From Myxococcales bacterium (GTDB taxonomy: Bacteria > Myxococcota_A > UBA9042): a DNA stretch of 33,076 nt. Every line of letters starts with the position of its first letter. Positions within the stretch are counted from its first letter, which is position 1. Shown here one piece after another: positions 15,727 to 25,093 of this stretch. The translations under genes were made by a program, and so were the position numbers. The notes under the pieces are model-generated. The model was not told the origin of the DNA, did no database searches, and saw nothing but the letters and a program-made list of their open reading frames with translations. The DNA is taken from the NCBI GenBank assembly GCA_947499075.1, contig CANMNA010000022.1:1-33076 (forward strand). The letters are read 5' to 3'.

Positions 15727-17641
15727 GGGGATCGCGGCGGGTTATGCTCAATTGCCCACCTCACTGCTGTGTGATAATGTGTGCGGCGAGCGGCCAGTCC
15801 GTCATCAAAAGCGTGCCCTGACCCCGTTGCCCCCCCGCCCAGCGCTGCACCCGAACGCGCAAGCAGGCCTGCTCGTGTCTAATTCCGCGAATCCCGCTGC
15901 GCCCAATTCGGCAAATACGGCTGCGCCCAATTCGGCAAATACCGCTGCGAGAGAGACAGTTGGCGCATCCTCGGCTGGCCCTGCGGCGCCAACCGGCAGG
16001 CAACCTTTCGACCGACCCCAAGACCATGGCAAAGGTCGTCTGGCTGCCGTCAACACCGGCCGCGGAAACTCCGGCCTGAACGCAGCGGCGCCGGTCGATG
16101 CCCTCGTCGATAGCATTCGCCCGTACGTCCCCAATGCACCGCCGCGAACGGGCTTGCCCATGGTGACGCACCACAGCGCTGCGCCGTCGCAGTCAGAATC
16201 CGTAGGCAGCCTGCGCCCCGCGTTGGGCGGCTACGCATTAGGTGGGTATGCAGCAGCTCCCGCTCAGCACCCCACGGCTGTGCCCACCTCAAATCCGGGC
16301 TATGCGCCAGCAGCGCCCGTCGCCTCGCGTGCCCCGGCGATGGGCAACAATCCGTATCTTTCCGGTGTCGGAGCGCCACGCGGCGGTGCGCCAGTTTCAA
16401 CAAACTATGACCCTTACGCCCCTGCCGCCCGCCACGGCGCGGCGCCATTGCCGCGTCCCGTCGTCGCCCAGACGCACACCGCCCCGTCTGCGCGACCGAC
16501 CACAGGGCCGACCAGCGCGCCTGCTGCGCCGCCACCTTCTGGCAGTTTTGCTGCAGTGCCCTCCAGTCGGCCGACATTTGATCCCAGTGGTCCGGCCCGG
16601 CCACTGGGTGGCCACAGCGCCGCAAGCCGGCCGGGCTTTGATCCGCGCCATGGGCTACCGCTGCAACAGCGACCTGTCAGTCGTCCGGGTGTCGATCTCA
16701 GCGGCCCGGCCGCGCCGGGTGCGGTCAGTGCACGACCGCATGCCGCGGTCACCCAACCCGGAGGTGGGCAACCGCCGGGCCAGAGCGGAGGCCCTGCGGT
16801 GAACCGACCGGGCATGGAACCGGTAGCGGGGCGCCCTGGGCTCGCCCAAGCCTATCGCGCGGGGGCAGCACCGAGCAGTCGTCCTGGCAGCGATCTGCAT
16901 CCTGTCGCCGCTCGGCATGGACCTGGACCTGCTTCACGGCCCGGCGCAGACGTGAGCGGTGCCCATCGCCCCTCGATGGAGCCCTACCGCCAAGGCAGCG
17001 GCAGGCAAAGTAGCAATCCTGGCGTTGACTACGCGCAAGCCCCGGCCGGTTCCGTGCGGGCGCTGGTGCAGCATACCGATCCTGACTTTCAAGAGACGCT
17101 GGCCCACCTGCAGGTGACGCCCCCATTTGGCGAATCTGAGATGCAGGCTCTGGCCGGTTCGCTGTACCGCTGCACGGCCGACGCCAATCAGGTCATTTTG
17201 GGTCAAGGCGAGCCTGCCGATACCTGCTACTGGCTGGCCGATGCCCGCGCCCGTTTGGAATACGCGATCACCGGCAAACCAGTCGAAGCCATTGGCTCGG
17301 TGAGGCAGGGCGACTTCATCGGCGAAGGCGCATTGATTGGCGCAGAGGCCTATCCCTACACAGCAGCAGCGGGCACAGCAAGCACCTTGTTTGCAATTGG
17401 CACTGCGCAATTCGTTGAACTGCAGCGGCACGCCCCGGCCATTGCCGTGCGCTTTCTGGCGGCGGTCGCGGGCCAACAAGTGCGCAGATTGCGCATCGAC
17501 GGCAAGAAAATCGAGAGTTTCGCCAATCAGGTGTTGGGCATCGTTGCGCCAGTGCCAGCCGCAGAGGCTGGACCGGCCGCCCCGACTGCGCTCGGACGCC
17601 TGTTCAACCGCCTGGCCGGCGGTAGCAAGGAGGAGCCATGA
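15713..17641 (+). CDS. Pro/Ala-rich protein with C-terminal cyclic-nucleotide-binding-like domain
   Basis: The frame opens at ATG 15713, inside a dispersed repeat, so the true start may be later (for example GTG 15875, next to the palindrome GCAGGCCTGC). As listed, 642 residues. Near the front is a 24-bp tandem repeat (15896-15943) giving PNSANTAA units. Residues ~20-450 are low-complexity Pro/Ala/Gly/Ser sequence with about eight (S/N)RPGxD-like motifs between ~280 and ~440. Residues ~452-600 form a cNMP-binding (CAP/Crp-type) beta-barrel: VILGQGEPADTCYWLA, GDFIGEGALIG and FLAAVAGQQVRRLR. The phosphate-binding Arg of the RxA motif is replaced (PYTA), so cAMP/cGMP binding is doubtful. No helix-turn-helix follows. 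It overlaps the next gene by ATGA. Confidence 0.7.
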   Translation: MRSKRGIAAGYAQLPTSLLCDNVCGERPVRHQKRALTPLPPRPALHPNAQAGLLVSNSANPAAPNSANTAAPNSANTAARETVGASSAGPAAPTGRQPFDRPQDHGKGRLAAVNTGRGNSGLNAAAPVDALVDSIRPYVPNAPPRTGLPMVTHHSAAPSQSESVGSLRPALGGYALGGYAAAPAQHPTAVPTSNPGYAPAAPVASRAPAMGNNPYLSGVGAPRGGAPVSTNYDPYAPAARHGAAPLPRPVVAQTHTAPSARPTTGPTSAPAAPPPSGSFAAVPSSRPTFDPSGPARPLGGHSAASRPGFDPRHGLPLQQRPVSRPGVDLSGPAAPGAVSARPHAAVTQPGGGQPPGQSGGPAVNRPGMEPVAGRPGLAQAYRAGAAPSSRPGSDLHPVAARHGPGPASRPGADVSGAHRPSMEPYRQGSGRQSSNPGVDYAQAPAGSVRALVQHTDPDFQETLAHLQVTPPFGESEMQALAGSLYRCTADANQVILGQGEPADTCYWLADARARLEYAITGKPVEAIGSVRQGDFIGEGALIGAEAYPYTAAAGTASTLFAIGTAQFVELQRHAPAIAVRFLAAVAGQQVRRLRIDGKKIESFANQVLGIVAPVPAAEAGPAAPTALGRLFNRLAGGSKEEP

Positions 17642-18252
17642 CCCCCAAGCAAATTCGCGCGATTCCGGGTTGGGAAGACGCAGCTGACGGCGAGATCAAC
17701 AACCTCTTTGCCGTCTGTGCTGAGCGTTGGCACCGTGTCGGGGCCATGTTGATCGACGGGGCCAAGCCGGCAATTGGCGCCATGATGATTGTGTCTGGAG
17801 AGCTGCAGACCATGTTCGAGGTCGGCAACATGGCCCTGCCGATCGAGACTCTGGGCGTAGGTGACTGGGTTGGCACTGTCAGCACGTTCGAAGACGGTGC
17901 TGAGTTGTTCAGCGTCCGCGCGGTCACCGAATCGCGCGTGCTGGTGCTCACCCGCGAAGGCCTGGACCGGATGAAAGCGCAGCCGTCGCCCACGTCGCTG
18001 CGGATTCAACGGGCAATCGTCAAATCCATGCACAGCTCCTTGGCCAAGCTGGCGCCATTGGTGTCGCAAGTGCAGCGGCTCAACACCGAAAAGCGCAAGC
18101 ACACTAAGGCCGACCTGATTGCGCTGGGATTTGCGCGATTGACCCAAACCGCTCAGATTGCCGCTTCCCGCGACGGTCCCGCTGGCCGCGGTGTCGAGCT
18201 GGTGCAGCACGACGGTGTGGCCATTGCCGCCACCTTCCGGGCGATGCGCTAG
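17638..18252 (+). CDS. Second cyclic-nucleotide-binding-like protein, coupled
   Basis: 204 residues from ATG 17638, which overlaps the previous stop (ATGA) and has a strong AAGGAGGAG just upstream, so translation is coupled. Residues ~20-150 fit a degenerate cNMP-binding barrel (AIGAMMIVSGELQTMFEVG, then LGVGDWVGTVSTFEDGAELFSVRAVTESRVLVLT). The GE(x)AL signature and the binding Arg are absent. The rest is helical (~125-175) and carries no DNA-binding motif. With its neighbour it probably forms a two-subunit assembly or scaffold; this is inference. Confidence 0.65.
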   Translation: MTPKQIRAIPGWEDAADGEINNLFAVCAERWHRVGAMLIDGAKPAIGAMMIVSGELQTMFEVGNMALPIETLGVGDWVGTVSTFEDGAELFSVRAVTESRVLVLTREGLDRMKAQPSPTSLRIQRAIVKSMHSSLAKLAPLVSQVQRLNTEKRKHTKADLIALGFARLTQTAQIAASRDGPAGRGVELVQHDGVAIAATFRAMR

Positions 18253-18572
18253 AGGCGCGGCAAGACCGCAACGATTTTGCAGATACTGCTTCGTCGGTCT
18301 CGGGTGTAGCCAAAAAACCAACCTGCGTCAGGACATCTCAAGACCACCAATCTCCCTTTGTTCACCGTCAGACAGCAAGCCCGGCCAGCTTTGAGCACTT
18401 TAGAAAGAACCCTGAGATTGTAGGCGATCCTAGTCGATCGGCGCAGACAATCCAGGTGGCCGCCAGCCCGGACCTCGCGCTTTGGTGCGCTGGCTGAAAC
18501 CAGCGGCGCGGCCTGCCCGGTGACGCCCAACACCGCTAAGATCGCTGGGGTTTCTCCGTCAGAATAAATTCT

Positions 18573-18653
18573 GCGGCTACAGTTGACGGTGTCGGCCTGC
18601 GCCGACACCTCGGCTGGGCACCCGCGCCGGCGGGTGCCGCGACCTGTAGCCGC
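18573..18653 (+). repeat. 81-bp cloverleaf-like element
   Basis: Outer arms GCGGCTACAG (18573-18582) and CTGTAGCCGC (18644-18653) are exact complements. Between them lie two perfect 9-bp hairpins: 18588-18596/18601-18609 with loop CTGC, and 18617-18625/18630-18638 with loop GCCG. A three-way junction is predicted on either strand. The CTGC loop links it to the REP-like copies A-C. Confidence 0.8.
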
Positions 18654-18770
18654 GCAATTCATGGCGACGGCGTCCCCGCAACGGTTCCCGCTGCGGTTTG
18701 CCAGTGGACTCAATTGGCTATGCCCTCTCAGTGCGGGCCACCGGCGCAATGCCACCCGTGTTCAGGGACT

Positions 18771-18795
18771 GTGACAGAACACCTTGTGTTGTCAC
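18771..18795 (-). terminator. Hairpin just after mtgA
   Basis: GTGACA-(GA)-ACAC pairs with GTGTTGTCAC around CTT, 5 bases beyond the mtgA stop. The stem is ten pairs with one bulge. There is no T-run, so termination is only a suggestion. Confidence 0.35.
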
Positions 18796-18800
18796 CGCTC

Positions 18801-19535
18801 CTAGGGTCGGGGCATCGCGGCCGGTAGCCTTTCGATCCACGTGGCCCGCCGCTGGACATGACCAGATGCCGGCGTCCAGTGGCGCGGTGAAGGCAGCAGC
18901 GCCATCACTATCGCAGCTTCTCGCGGCCGCAGTTTGGCAGCTGGCTTGCGGAACCAGTGCTGCGCGGCTGCTTGGACGCCAAAGACCATCGGGCCCATTT
19001 CGGCTACGTTGATGTAGACTTCCAAAATCCTCCGCTTGGGCACAAGCAGCTCTAGCCACACCGTGTACCAGGCTTCCAGGCCTTTGCGCACCCAGCTGCG
19101 GTGCTGGCTGAGAAAGACGTTGCGCGCAACTTGCTGGGAGATGGTGCTGCCGCCGGCGATACGCCCACCGGGGTGCTTCTGATTGCGCTGCCATGCGCGG
19201 CGGATCGCCACCATATCAAAGCCTTTGTGGTGAAAAAAGCTGCGGTCCTCAGTGGACAGCGCCGCCACGGGCACGCTGCGGGGTACGTCCTGCAGGTTAA
19301 CCCAAGTGTAGTTGGGCAATTGCCATTGGTCAGTTGCCCGCCAATGGGCCCAAGTCTGTCCCAGCATCGTCAGCGTCAGCGGCGGGTCGATCCAGTTGAG
19401 CAGCACGCATTGCAGCGCTGGCGTCAGGGTACCGATCAGCGCCGCCAGCAGCGTCCATCGCAGCAGCCTGGTGCGCAAGCTGCGCGGCACGGGCGCGGCG
19501 GCTGCCGCAGTGCCGGTCGCTGCGGCGGTGGTCAT
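18801..19535 (-). CDS. mtgA: Monofunctional peptidoglycan glycosyltransferase
   Basis: 244 residues, the usual size for MtgA. A single membrane helix (~24-46) anchors a GT51 domain: EDRSFFHHKGFD with catalytic Glu96, GGSTISQQ (128-135), RKGLEAW (150-156) and ILEVYINVAEMG (170-181) with the second Glu at 172. It polymerises lipid II into glycan strands at the periplasmic face. Its ATG overlaps the stop of the 1833-residue gene (ATGA, 19532-19535), so the two are co-translated and perhaps act together at the envelope. Confidence 0.94.
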   Translation of the reverse strand: MTTAAATGTAAAAAPVPRSLRTRLLRWTLLAALIGTLTPALQCVLLNWIDPPLTLTMLGQTWAHWRATDQWQLPNYTWVNLQDVPRSVPVAALSTEDRSFFHHKGFDMVAIRRAWQRNQKHPGGRIAGGSTISQQVARNVFLSQHRSWVRKGLEAWYTVWLELLVPKRRILEVYINVAEMGPMVFGVQAAAQHWFRKPAAKLRPREAAIVMALLPSPRHWTPASGHVQRRATWIERLPAAMPRP

Positions 19536-22500
19536 CGCGCGGACGTGCCGCGCAGTGCGGCCTTGAGGACCCGGCGCAGGCGTCCCACTGCGCCAAATTC
19601 ATCGCGCAACTCGCCTTGGCCCTCCTCGTGGGCCAGTGCCGCGGCAGCCAGTGTCAGGGCTGCCTGCAGTTGACCATCGGCCAGCAGCAGTTCGGCCATC
19701 CGTGCCAAAGGTAGCCCGACCGGCACGCGACGCTCGAGCGCCGGCGTTGTCGCGGCGGCCAGCGCCCGCCGCTGGGTTCGCAGCGCCAGCTTGAGGTCCC
19801 CGGCTTGGGCTTGGGCGGCCGCCAGTGTGTCGAGCGCCGCGTACGCTGCCTTGCCGCCGCTGGACCACTCTGCCGCCTGCGCCAGCGGTACAATGTGCGC
19901 CAGCGGATGCCCTGCCAGAAGGCGCGCATAGGCCAAATTGTTGCTCTGGCCTTGCCCGCGCGGGTGGTTGGCCATCGCTTGCGCCATCAAGGTGGCGCCC
20001 CGCTCGGCCATGCCAAACTCACCCAAGTCTTCCATCGCCGCCTGAGCAAACTCATCTTGGCGGCTCGGCACCATTGCCGCGGTCGCCTTGCGCAACCACT
20101 GCCCAAATTGACCTTTTTGGTCTGCCGACATCCATCCTCGGCGCATCGAGGCTGCGCCGACAAATGCGGCTTGGGTGCTGGTCAAATTCGCCGTAAAGCT
20201 GGCAGCCAGCGACTGTGCATCCGCAGAAAGCGGATTTTGTGCAACGCCTATCGCCACATCGGCAAGGGTTGTCACATCCAGATCGTCCAAAGTCCGGCCG
20301 GCACGGCATGGACCGAACTCAGCCGACTCTCCAACCACCAGTGCCGTACAGGCCAAAGCAGTCCCCGGCGCTCCAGCTTGGCGGGCACGTGCTAACGCGA
20401 TGCGCGCCAAGGCTGGCTCTTCCCAGTCGATGGCCGCCCGAACCAGCGCATACCAAGTGCGCCACGGCTCTGGGTTGCGCTTGGCGACGGCTGCCGCCAA
20501 CCCCTCGACCGTCGCCGGAGAAGCGGCCACGGCCAGCCCAAATGCTTCGGTGACGACGTGCAGGGGCGCTGCCTCAATGTCTTTGCGCAAGTCGGCAAGT
20601 ACGGTGGGATCGGCTGCGGCTACCCGGGCTGCCCAATCCGTCTCGTCTTTGGCCGCCATGCCGGGAGGCAGGCCGACGCCAAACTCCGACTGGCGCAGCT
20701 TGCCCAGCAGGGCGACCGCAGCGTCTGTGCGACCGGCAGCAACCAACGCCGTAAACACGTCGTCACTTGGCCCACGCATCGGCTGATTCGGATCGCCGGT
20801 TGCCAGTTCACTGCGCTGACCGCGCAGGAAAAGCTGGGCCGCTTGAACAACAGCTTCGGTGTCTCCGTAGCCGATCGCCGCAAGAAACCGCCGCTGCAGC
20901 TGATCGGGTTGCATGCCGACGATGATCTGCGGCACCGCTTGCACGCACCTCGCCGCAAGTTCGGGGTGCCCCTGGCGTGTCAGCTCATAGGCCAACAGTG
21001 CAGCAGCATCACTGCCGCGCTCGCTGATCAGCCAGCGGTCGAGCTGGTCGGCGGCGGCGCGCTGCACTGCGACACCGTCGTGACCGGCGAGCGCCGGGTC
21101 AGGCGCTCCCTGCAAGGCTGCCAGCGCTGCTGCCATCGCCTCTACCGTCGGCTTCAGCCGCCCCTCTGGGCACACCAACGGTTTGTCGCCCAGCCAACGT
21201 ACGGCGCCGGAGCCATCGCCACAGGCCGCCGCCGCGTTCGCAAGCTCTAGGCGTAGCTGTGGCCAGTAAGCGGCCAGCCGCACAATTGTGTCGGAAAGCT
21301 CTGCCGGCAATTGGTCAGGCTTGGGAGCGGCAGTCGTGATCAGCGCCAACCACCACGCACTCGTTCGGACCAGCGCGGTGGCGGCAGCCCCGGTCGCCGA
21401 AGCGTCTCCAGACAGGCCAACAGACCCGGCCAAGCTTGACCAGCCGCCATGCCGCACAATCCCATCCGCCAACGCGTCCAGGTCCTTGGTCCACGTCGGC
21501 AGGATCAGGCTTGCAGTCCGTAACTGTGCGCTAGCCGCAGTGAAGTCGCCACTGTGCAGCAAGGCGCTGATGCTCGCGTAACGTGTCCATTCACTCTGCG
21601 GATCGACCTGCTCAAAGTCGGCCACCATCGCGAGCAACTGCCGACGCTCGCCTGCCAGGTCCAAAGCGGAGACAGTCCACGAAATCGCGCGGTTCAAATC
21701 GCTGGGGTCGTTGGTCATTTTCTGCTGGCGTGTTCGCAACTTGTCCGCCAGCTGCGGATCGACCAGCGCGGCGCTGTGCACTTGGCGCCACAGGGCCAGC
21801 GCTTCATCGTGCAGACCGGCCTTCCAAGCCAAACTCGCCCGAAGACACAGAAAAAGGAGCTTGCGGTTGGCGGCAAAGCCCTTGCTCAGGGCCCATCCTG
21901 GCACAGCGAGGCCATGCCGCCCCAATTCTTGGGCCGCCAACGCTGCCGCCTCGTCGGGGTCGGCCGCCCGTGTCGCCGCCAAGCGCGCCAAGCCTGCCGC
22001 TTCGTCCGACGACGACGGATCGCGGCGGACTTCTAGCGCTGCCGCCAGCAGTTGTCCAGCATCTTCGCCGCCGCCCAGCGGCTCCGCCGACGCCAGGCTA
22101 TCCTCGGCCGCCTCACGGGCCTCTCGCCAGGCACCCACCTTGTGCAGCCACTGAATGGCTTGGCCCGCCAGCGCCGCGCCCTTCGTACGCAGGCGCCGCA
22201 CGCCGGCAAGTACGGCCGGCCGGTCGCCCAAATCGGCGGCAAGCTCGACGCGAAACCGCTCAAACTCGCGATCCGCATCGGGCGCTGCCATACACGCCAG
22301 GTAGATCGCCTTTGCGGTGCGCGTTCGTCGGACAGTCTCCAACAAGATGCGGAAGTCCTCCTCAGAGCCGCCCAGCTTGGCCAACGCCAGCAGCTCCTCC
22401 GCCGCTTCCGTCGTCTTGCCCAAGCGCAGCAGCGCGAGCGCCACCCGAGCGTGGATACGGGTGCTGTCTGGATCCGAGACCGATGCACCACGGTAAAAAG

Positions 22501-25033
22501 CAACTGCGCGCTCGAGCTGGCCATAGTCGTCTAGCACTTCTGCGGCGCGCAGCCACATCCGCGTGTTGCGGGGGTTGACATTGGCCGCCCGCCGCAGCAC
22601 TTCTGCGGCCTCTTCCGCCTCGCCCAGCGCCAGATGCGCGCGGGCCCACGCATGACGGGCATCTTCGGTCGGCGGGGCAATTTGCTGTAATTGCATGCCA
22701 ATCTGGGTTGCCAATCGGTCAAATCCGGCGATGACGAGTTGCTGGGTCAGTGCGTCCAGCTTGCTTGCTTCGGGCCGGTTGCCGAACACAGCCTTGACGA
22801 TGCCGCGGGCGGCGGGCTCGTCTTGCAGCTTGCGGGCACAGTCCAAACTGCGCGCAAGCGCAATGCGAAAGCCCTGAAGGTCGCTCTCGGCAAGCATGCG
22901 TGGCGCGGCGGCAATCACGGTGGCGCACAGGCCGTGGTCAACTGCCAGTTCGAAAACCGGCTTGAGTGCGCGCATCGTCCACGTGCTGCCTGGCGCAAAC
23001 AAGGCGGCCATGTCGTTGGCGGCAATGCCACCCTGACCAGCAGCCAACTGCAATTGCAGTTGAACCAGAGATGTCTCCAAGTCAGCTGGTTTGCTCTGGG
23101 CTTTGCTGTCGCGCAGCGCATGGCTGGCGGCCTCACCGCCGCCGTTGGCGATCCACTCCACAACGGTGCCCAACTTGACATCCGCCGGCGGCAAGTAGAT
23201 TTGGGCCCGGTCGGCCATGCGCATGGCCAGCACCGCGAAGTGCCCAGCGAGTAAATGGCCCGCCATCACGCGATCTTGGTCGTCGATGCTGCGCTTGCCA
23301 CCTCCTGCCAGCCAGCGCGCCAGCCCGGCTGAGCCGAGGGCCGCCCTGAGTACGGCGCCGAGTTCGCCGTCGGACTCCAGGGGCTGCAGCGCCGCGTCCG
23401 CCGCCGCCCGGGCGGCCTCGTCAGCCGCGAGCGCCGCGTCGGTGCGGCGCAGCACGGCCTCGTGTATTGCCAAAGCCCGCAGTTGGCCCGCATCTGCGAC
23501 ACCGGCATTTGCCCAAGCGCGCAGCAGCGTCGCCCGCAGCTCTGACCCAGCACCACCCGCAACGCGCTCCAAAATAAACGCGCGGACCCGATCCGGTGGC
23601 GGCTCTGGGTCTTCACTCAGGTCGCCCGGGTCAGGGCCTGGCGGCCCTGCCAGCAGCATGCCCCACTGTACCAGCGCCGCCTGTGTCGCCCGACCATTGC
23701 CGGTCTTGCCCAGGTCCATCGCCCGCAGCCGGGCCGCCGAAGCTTGGCCGCGACCCTTGGTTTGGGCCGCTGTTTCCAAGGCTTGGGCAGCTACACGCTC
23801 GTACCCGTCACCCAACCCACGCCACAGTTGCCCCACCACCAAGCCGCCCAAGCTGCGGTCGCCAGACGCGTCGGTCGTGACGCGCTGGGCTAGCGCCCGT
23901 GCCTGCGGACCTTGTCCGCGCAGCCGCGCGATTTCCGCAGCAATGGCTAAGACTACCGCATCGTCAGCCTCCAGCCCGCCCAGCCACTCTTCGGCTAGCG
24001 GGACCAAGCGCACGGCAACGGCAGCGCGGGCCATGACGAGGCGCGCTTCCTGAGTCTCAAACTTGTCCTTGGCGCGCGCGCTCATTTCGGTCAGGCCAGC
24101 TCGATTGTCCTGCCGGGCCAACGCCCGGGCCAACGCGGTCCACGCGCACGGCGGCGCATCGGGCCGCTTGGTAGCCTCTGTCAGCATTTGCGTCGCGAGC
24201 GTGCGATCCGCTGCAATTTCAACGTGATTAGCGAGTTCTGCCAGCGTCGCCGCAGTCACCCCTGCGCCGAGCACCGCGTCGTACCACACCCGCTTGCCCT
24301 GACCGCCCGGCATCTTCGGTGCCAACTGAAACAGCGCGATGGCCCAGTGCGTCGTCGGCGGCCCACCCACGCGGCCCTCAGCCACCAGCAGCGCCCACCC
24401 CATATCGAGCCGGCCTGCTGCCGTCATCGCTTGAGCGAGCGCAGTCATCCATGCCAGCCGTGCCGCGTGCCCCGCGGCTGGCGCCACTTGCTGGGCAGCT
24501 GTCAGCCACGTCGGCAGCGTCGGCAAGGCGACCAGCAGTTGCCGGGCCAAGCTGCAGCTTGCGGCAGTGTGGCATCCGTCGCCCAAGGCGGGCTTAAGGG
24601 TGCGCCACGCGGCCTCAGCGTGCTTGAAGCGTCGCCAATGCACCGTCGCGACGGCAATGAGGTCGCGGCTGGTCTTGGGCAGTTGGGCAATCAGCGCTTC
24701 TTCGGCCAGGCGCGCGGCCGGCGCCCTATCCAGTTGGTATAACGCCAGGATTCGCAGGGCAGCCGGCGAATCGTCGTCGGCCTCTGCGTGAGTCACTTGG
24801 GGTGCCATCGTCAAGACTTGGGACCACTGCCCGCGCGCCGCCGCACGGCGCACTGCCGCAATTGTCACCGGACTATGGCTAGCCGTCAGACCTGGATGCA
24901 GCGCAGGCTTGACCAATGCGGCCTGACATCCAAGCGTTGCTGCCACCAGGATCGCTGTGGCAAGCGCGCGCGCGCGCGGGGCCGTACCGTGCAAAGAGGT
25001 TGTCACCATGGCAGTTGTCTCGCGCGACGCCAT
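19532..25033 (-). CDS. Very large exported TPR-like repeat protein
   Basis: 1833 residues from ATG 25033, which has AGGGG five bases upstream; ATG 25009 (residue 9) is an alternative. The N-terminus is a signal with LATAILVAATLGC, a possible but imperfect lipobox at about residue 36. The rest is Ala/Leu-rich helical hairpins. The clearest TPRs lie at ~780-880 (AWARAHLALGEAEEAAEVLRR, then MWLRAAEVLDDYGQLERAVAFYRG). Other parts read as degenerate superhelical repeats, with no enzymatic motif seen. Such proteins scaffold envelope complexes. The coupling with mtgA suggests a role near peptidoglycan synthesis, which is inference. The frame is unbroken over 5.5 kb. Confidence 0.75.
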   Translation of the reverse strand: MASRETTAMVTTSLHGTAPRARALATAILVAATLGCQAALVKPALHPGLTASHSPVTIAAVRRAAARGQWSQVLTMAPQVTHAEADDDSPAALRILALYQLDRAPAARLAEEALIAQLPKTSRDLIAVATVHWRRFKHAEAAWRTLKPALGDGCHTAASCSLARQLLVALPTLPTWLTAAQQVAPAAGHAARLAWMTALAQAMTAAGRLDMGWALLVAEGRVGGPPTTHWAIALFQLAPKMPGGQGKRVWYDAVLGAGVTAATLAELANHVEIAADRTLATQMLTEATKRPDAPPCAWTALARALARQDNRAGLTEMSARAKDKFETQEARLVMARAAVAVRLVPLAEEWLGGLEADDAVVLAIAAEIARLRGQGPQARALAQRVTTDASGDRSLGGLVVGQLWRGLGDGYERVAAQALETAAQTKGRGQASAARLRAMDLGKTGNGRATQAALVQWGMLLAGPPGPDPGDLSEDPEPPPDRVRAFILERVAGGAGSELRATLLRAWANAGVADAGQLRALAIHEAVLRRTDAALAADEAARAAADAALQPLESDGELGAVLRAALGSAGLARWLAGGGKRSIDDQDRVMAGHLLAGHFAVLAMRMADRAQIYLPPADVKLGTVVEWIANGGGEAASHALRDSKAQSKPADLETSLVQLQLQLAAGQGGIAANDMAALFAPGSTWTMRALKPVFELAVDHGLCATVIAAAPRMLAESDLQGFRIALARSLDCARKLQDEPAARGIVKAVFGNRPEASKLDALTQQLVIAGFDRLATQIGMQLQQIAPPTEDARHAWARAHLALGEAEEAAEVLRRAANVNPRNTRMWLRAAEVLDDYGQLERAVAFYRGASVSDPDSTRIHARVALALLRLGKTTEAAEELLALAKLGGSEEDFRILLETVRRTRTAKAIYLACMAAPDADREFERFRVELAADLGDRPAVLAGVRRLRTKGAALAGQAIQWLHKVGAWREAREAAEDSLASAEPLGGGEDAGQLLAAALEVRRDPSSSDEAAGLARLAATRAADPDEAAALAAQELGRHGLAVPGWALSKGFAANRKLLFLCLRASLAWKAGLHDEALALWRQVHSAALVDPQLADKLRTRQQKMTNDPSDLNRAISWTVSALDLAGERRQLLAMVADFEQVDPQSEWTRYASISALLHSGDFTAASAQLRTASLILPTWTKDLDALADGIVRHGGWSSLAGSVGLSGDASATGAAATALVRTSAWWLALITTAAPKPDQLPAELSDTIVRLAAYWPQLRLELANAAAACGDGSGAVRWLGDKPLVCPEGRLKPTVEAMAAALAALQGAPDPALAGHDGVAVQRAAADQLDRWLISERGSDAAALLAYELTRQGHPELAARCVQAVPQIIVGMQPDQLQRRFLAAIGYGDTEAVVQAAQLFLRGQRSELATGDPNQPMRGPSDDVFTALVAAGRTDAAVALLGKLRQSEFGVGLPPGMAAKDETDWAARVAAADPTVLADLRKDIEAAPLHVVTEAFGLAVAASPATVEGLAAAVAKRNPEPWRTWYALVRAAIDWEEPALARIALARARQAGAPGTALACTALVVGESAEFGPCRAGRTLDDLDVTTLADVAIGVAQNPLSADAQSLAASFTANLTSTQAAFVGAASMRRGWMSADQKGQFGQWLRKATAAMVPSRQDEFAQAAMEDLGEFGMAERGATLMAQAMANHPRGQGQSNNLAYARLLAGHPLAHIVPLAQAAEWSSGGKAAYAALDTLAAAQAQAGDLKLALRTQRRALAAATTPALERRVPVGLPLARMAELLLADGQLQAALTLAAAALAHEEGQGELRDEFGAVGRLRRVLKAALRGTSAR

Positions 25034-25093
25034 CGCCGCCCCTGACTAGGACGCACCAGAGCGGTGCTTGCGTGCGGCGGCCAGACGGGCAAG

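Larger units (their letters stand above)
18253..18800. other. Intergenic interval between convergent genes
   Basis: No gene is supported. It contains CAGAAT-AA-ATTCTG (18559-18572), the cloverleaf-like element (18573-18653) and a hairpin after mtgA (18771-18795). The rest, including 18253-18558, shows no feature I can name, though CTGGCTGAAACCAG and GCGC-TTTGGT-GCGC near 18480-18510 suggest an older repeat. Confidence 0.6.

Noticed and set aside
17638..18252. Crp/Fnr-family transcription regulator
   Set aside because: The barrel is recognisable but there is no helix-turn-helix and the cAMP-binding Arg is missing.
21583..22578. 331-codon plus-strand frame inside the large TPR gene
   Set aside because: Pro/Arg/Ser-rich antisense shadow of the 1833-residue gene; no ribosome-binding site or recognisable motif.
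24962..24976. (CG)n run as Z-DNA or regulatory signal
   Set aside because: It lies in the signal-peptide region of the large gene and simply encodes Arg-Ala repeats.
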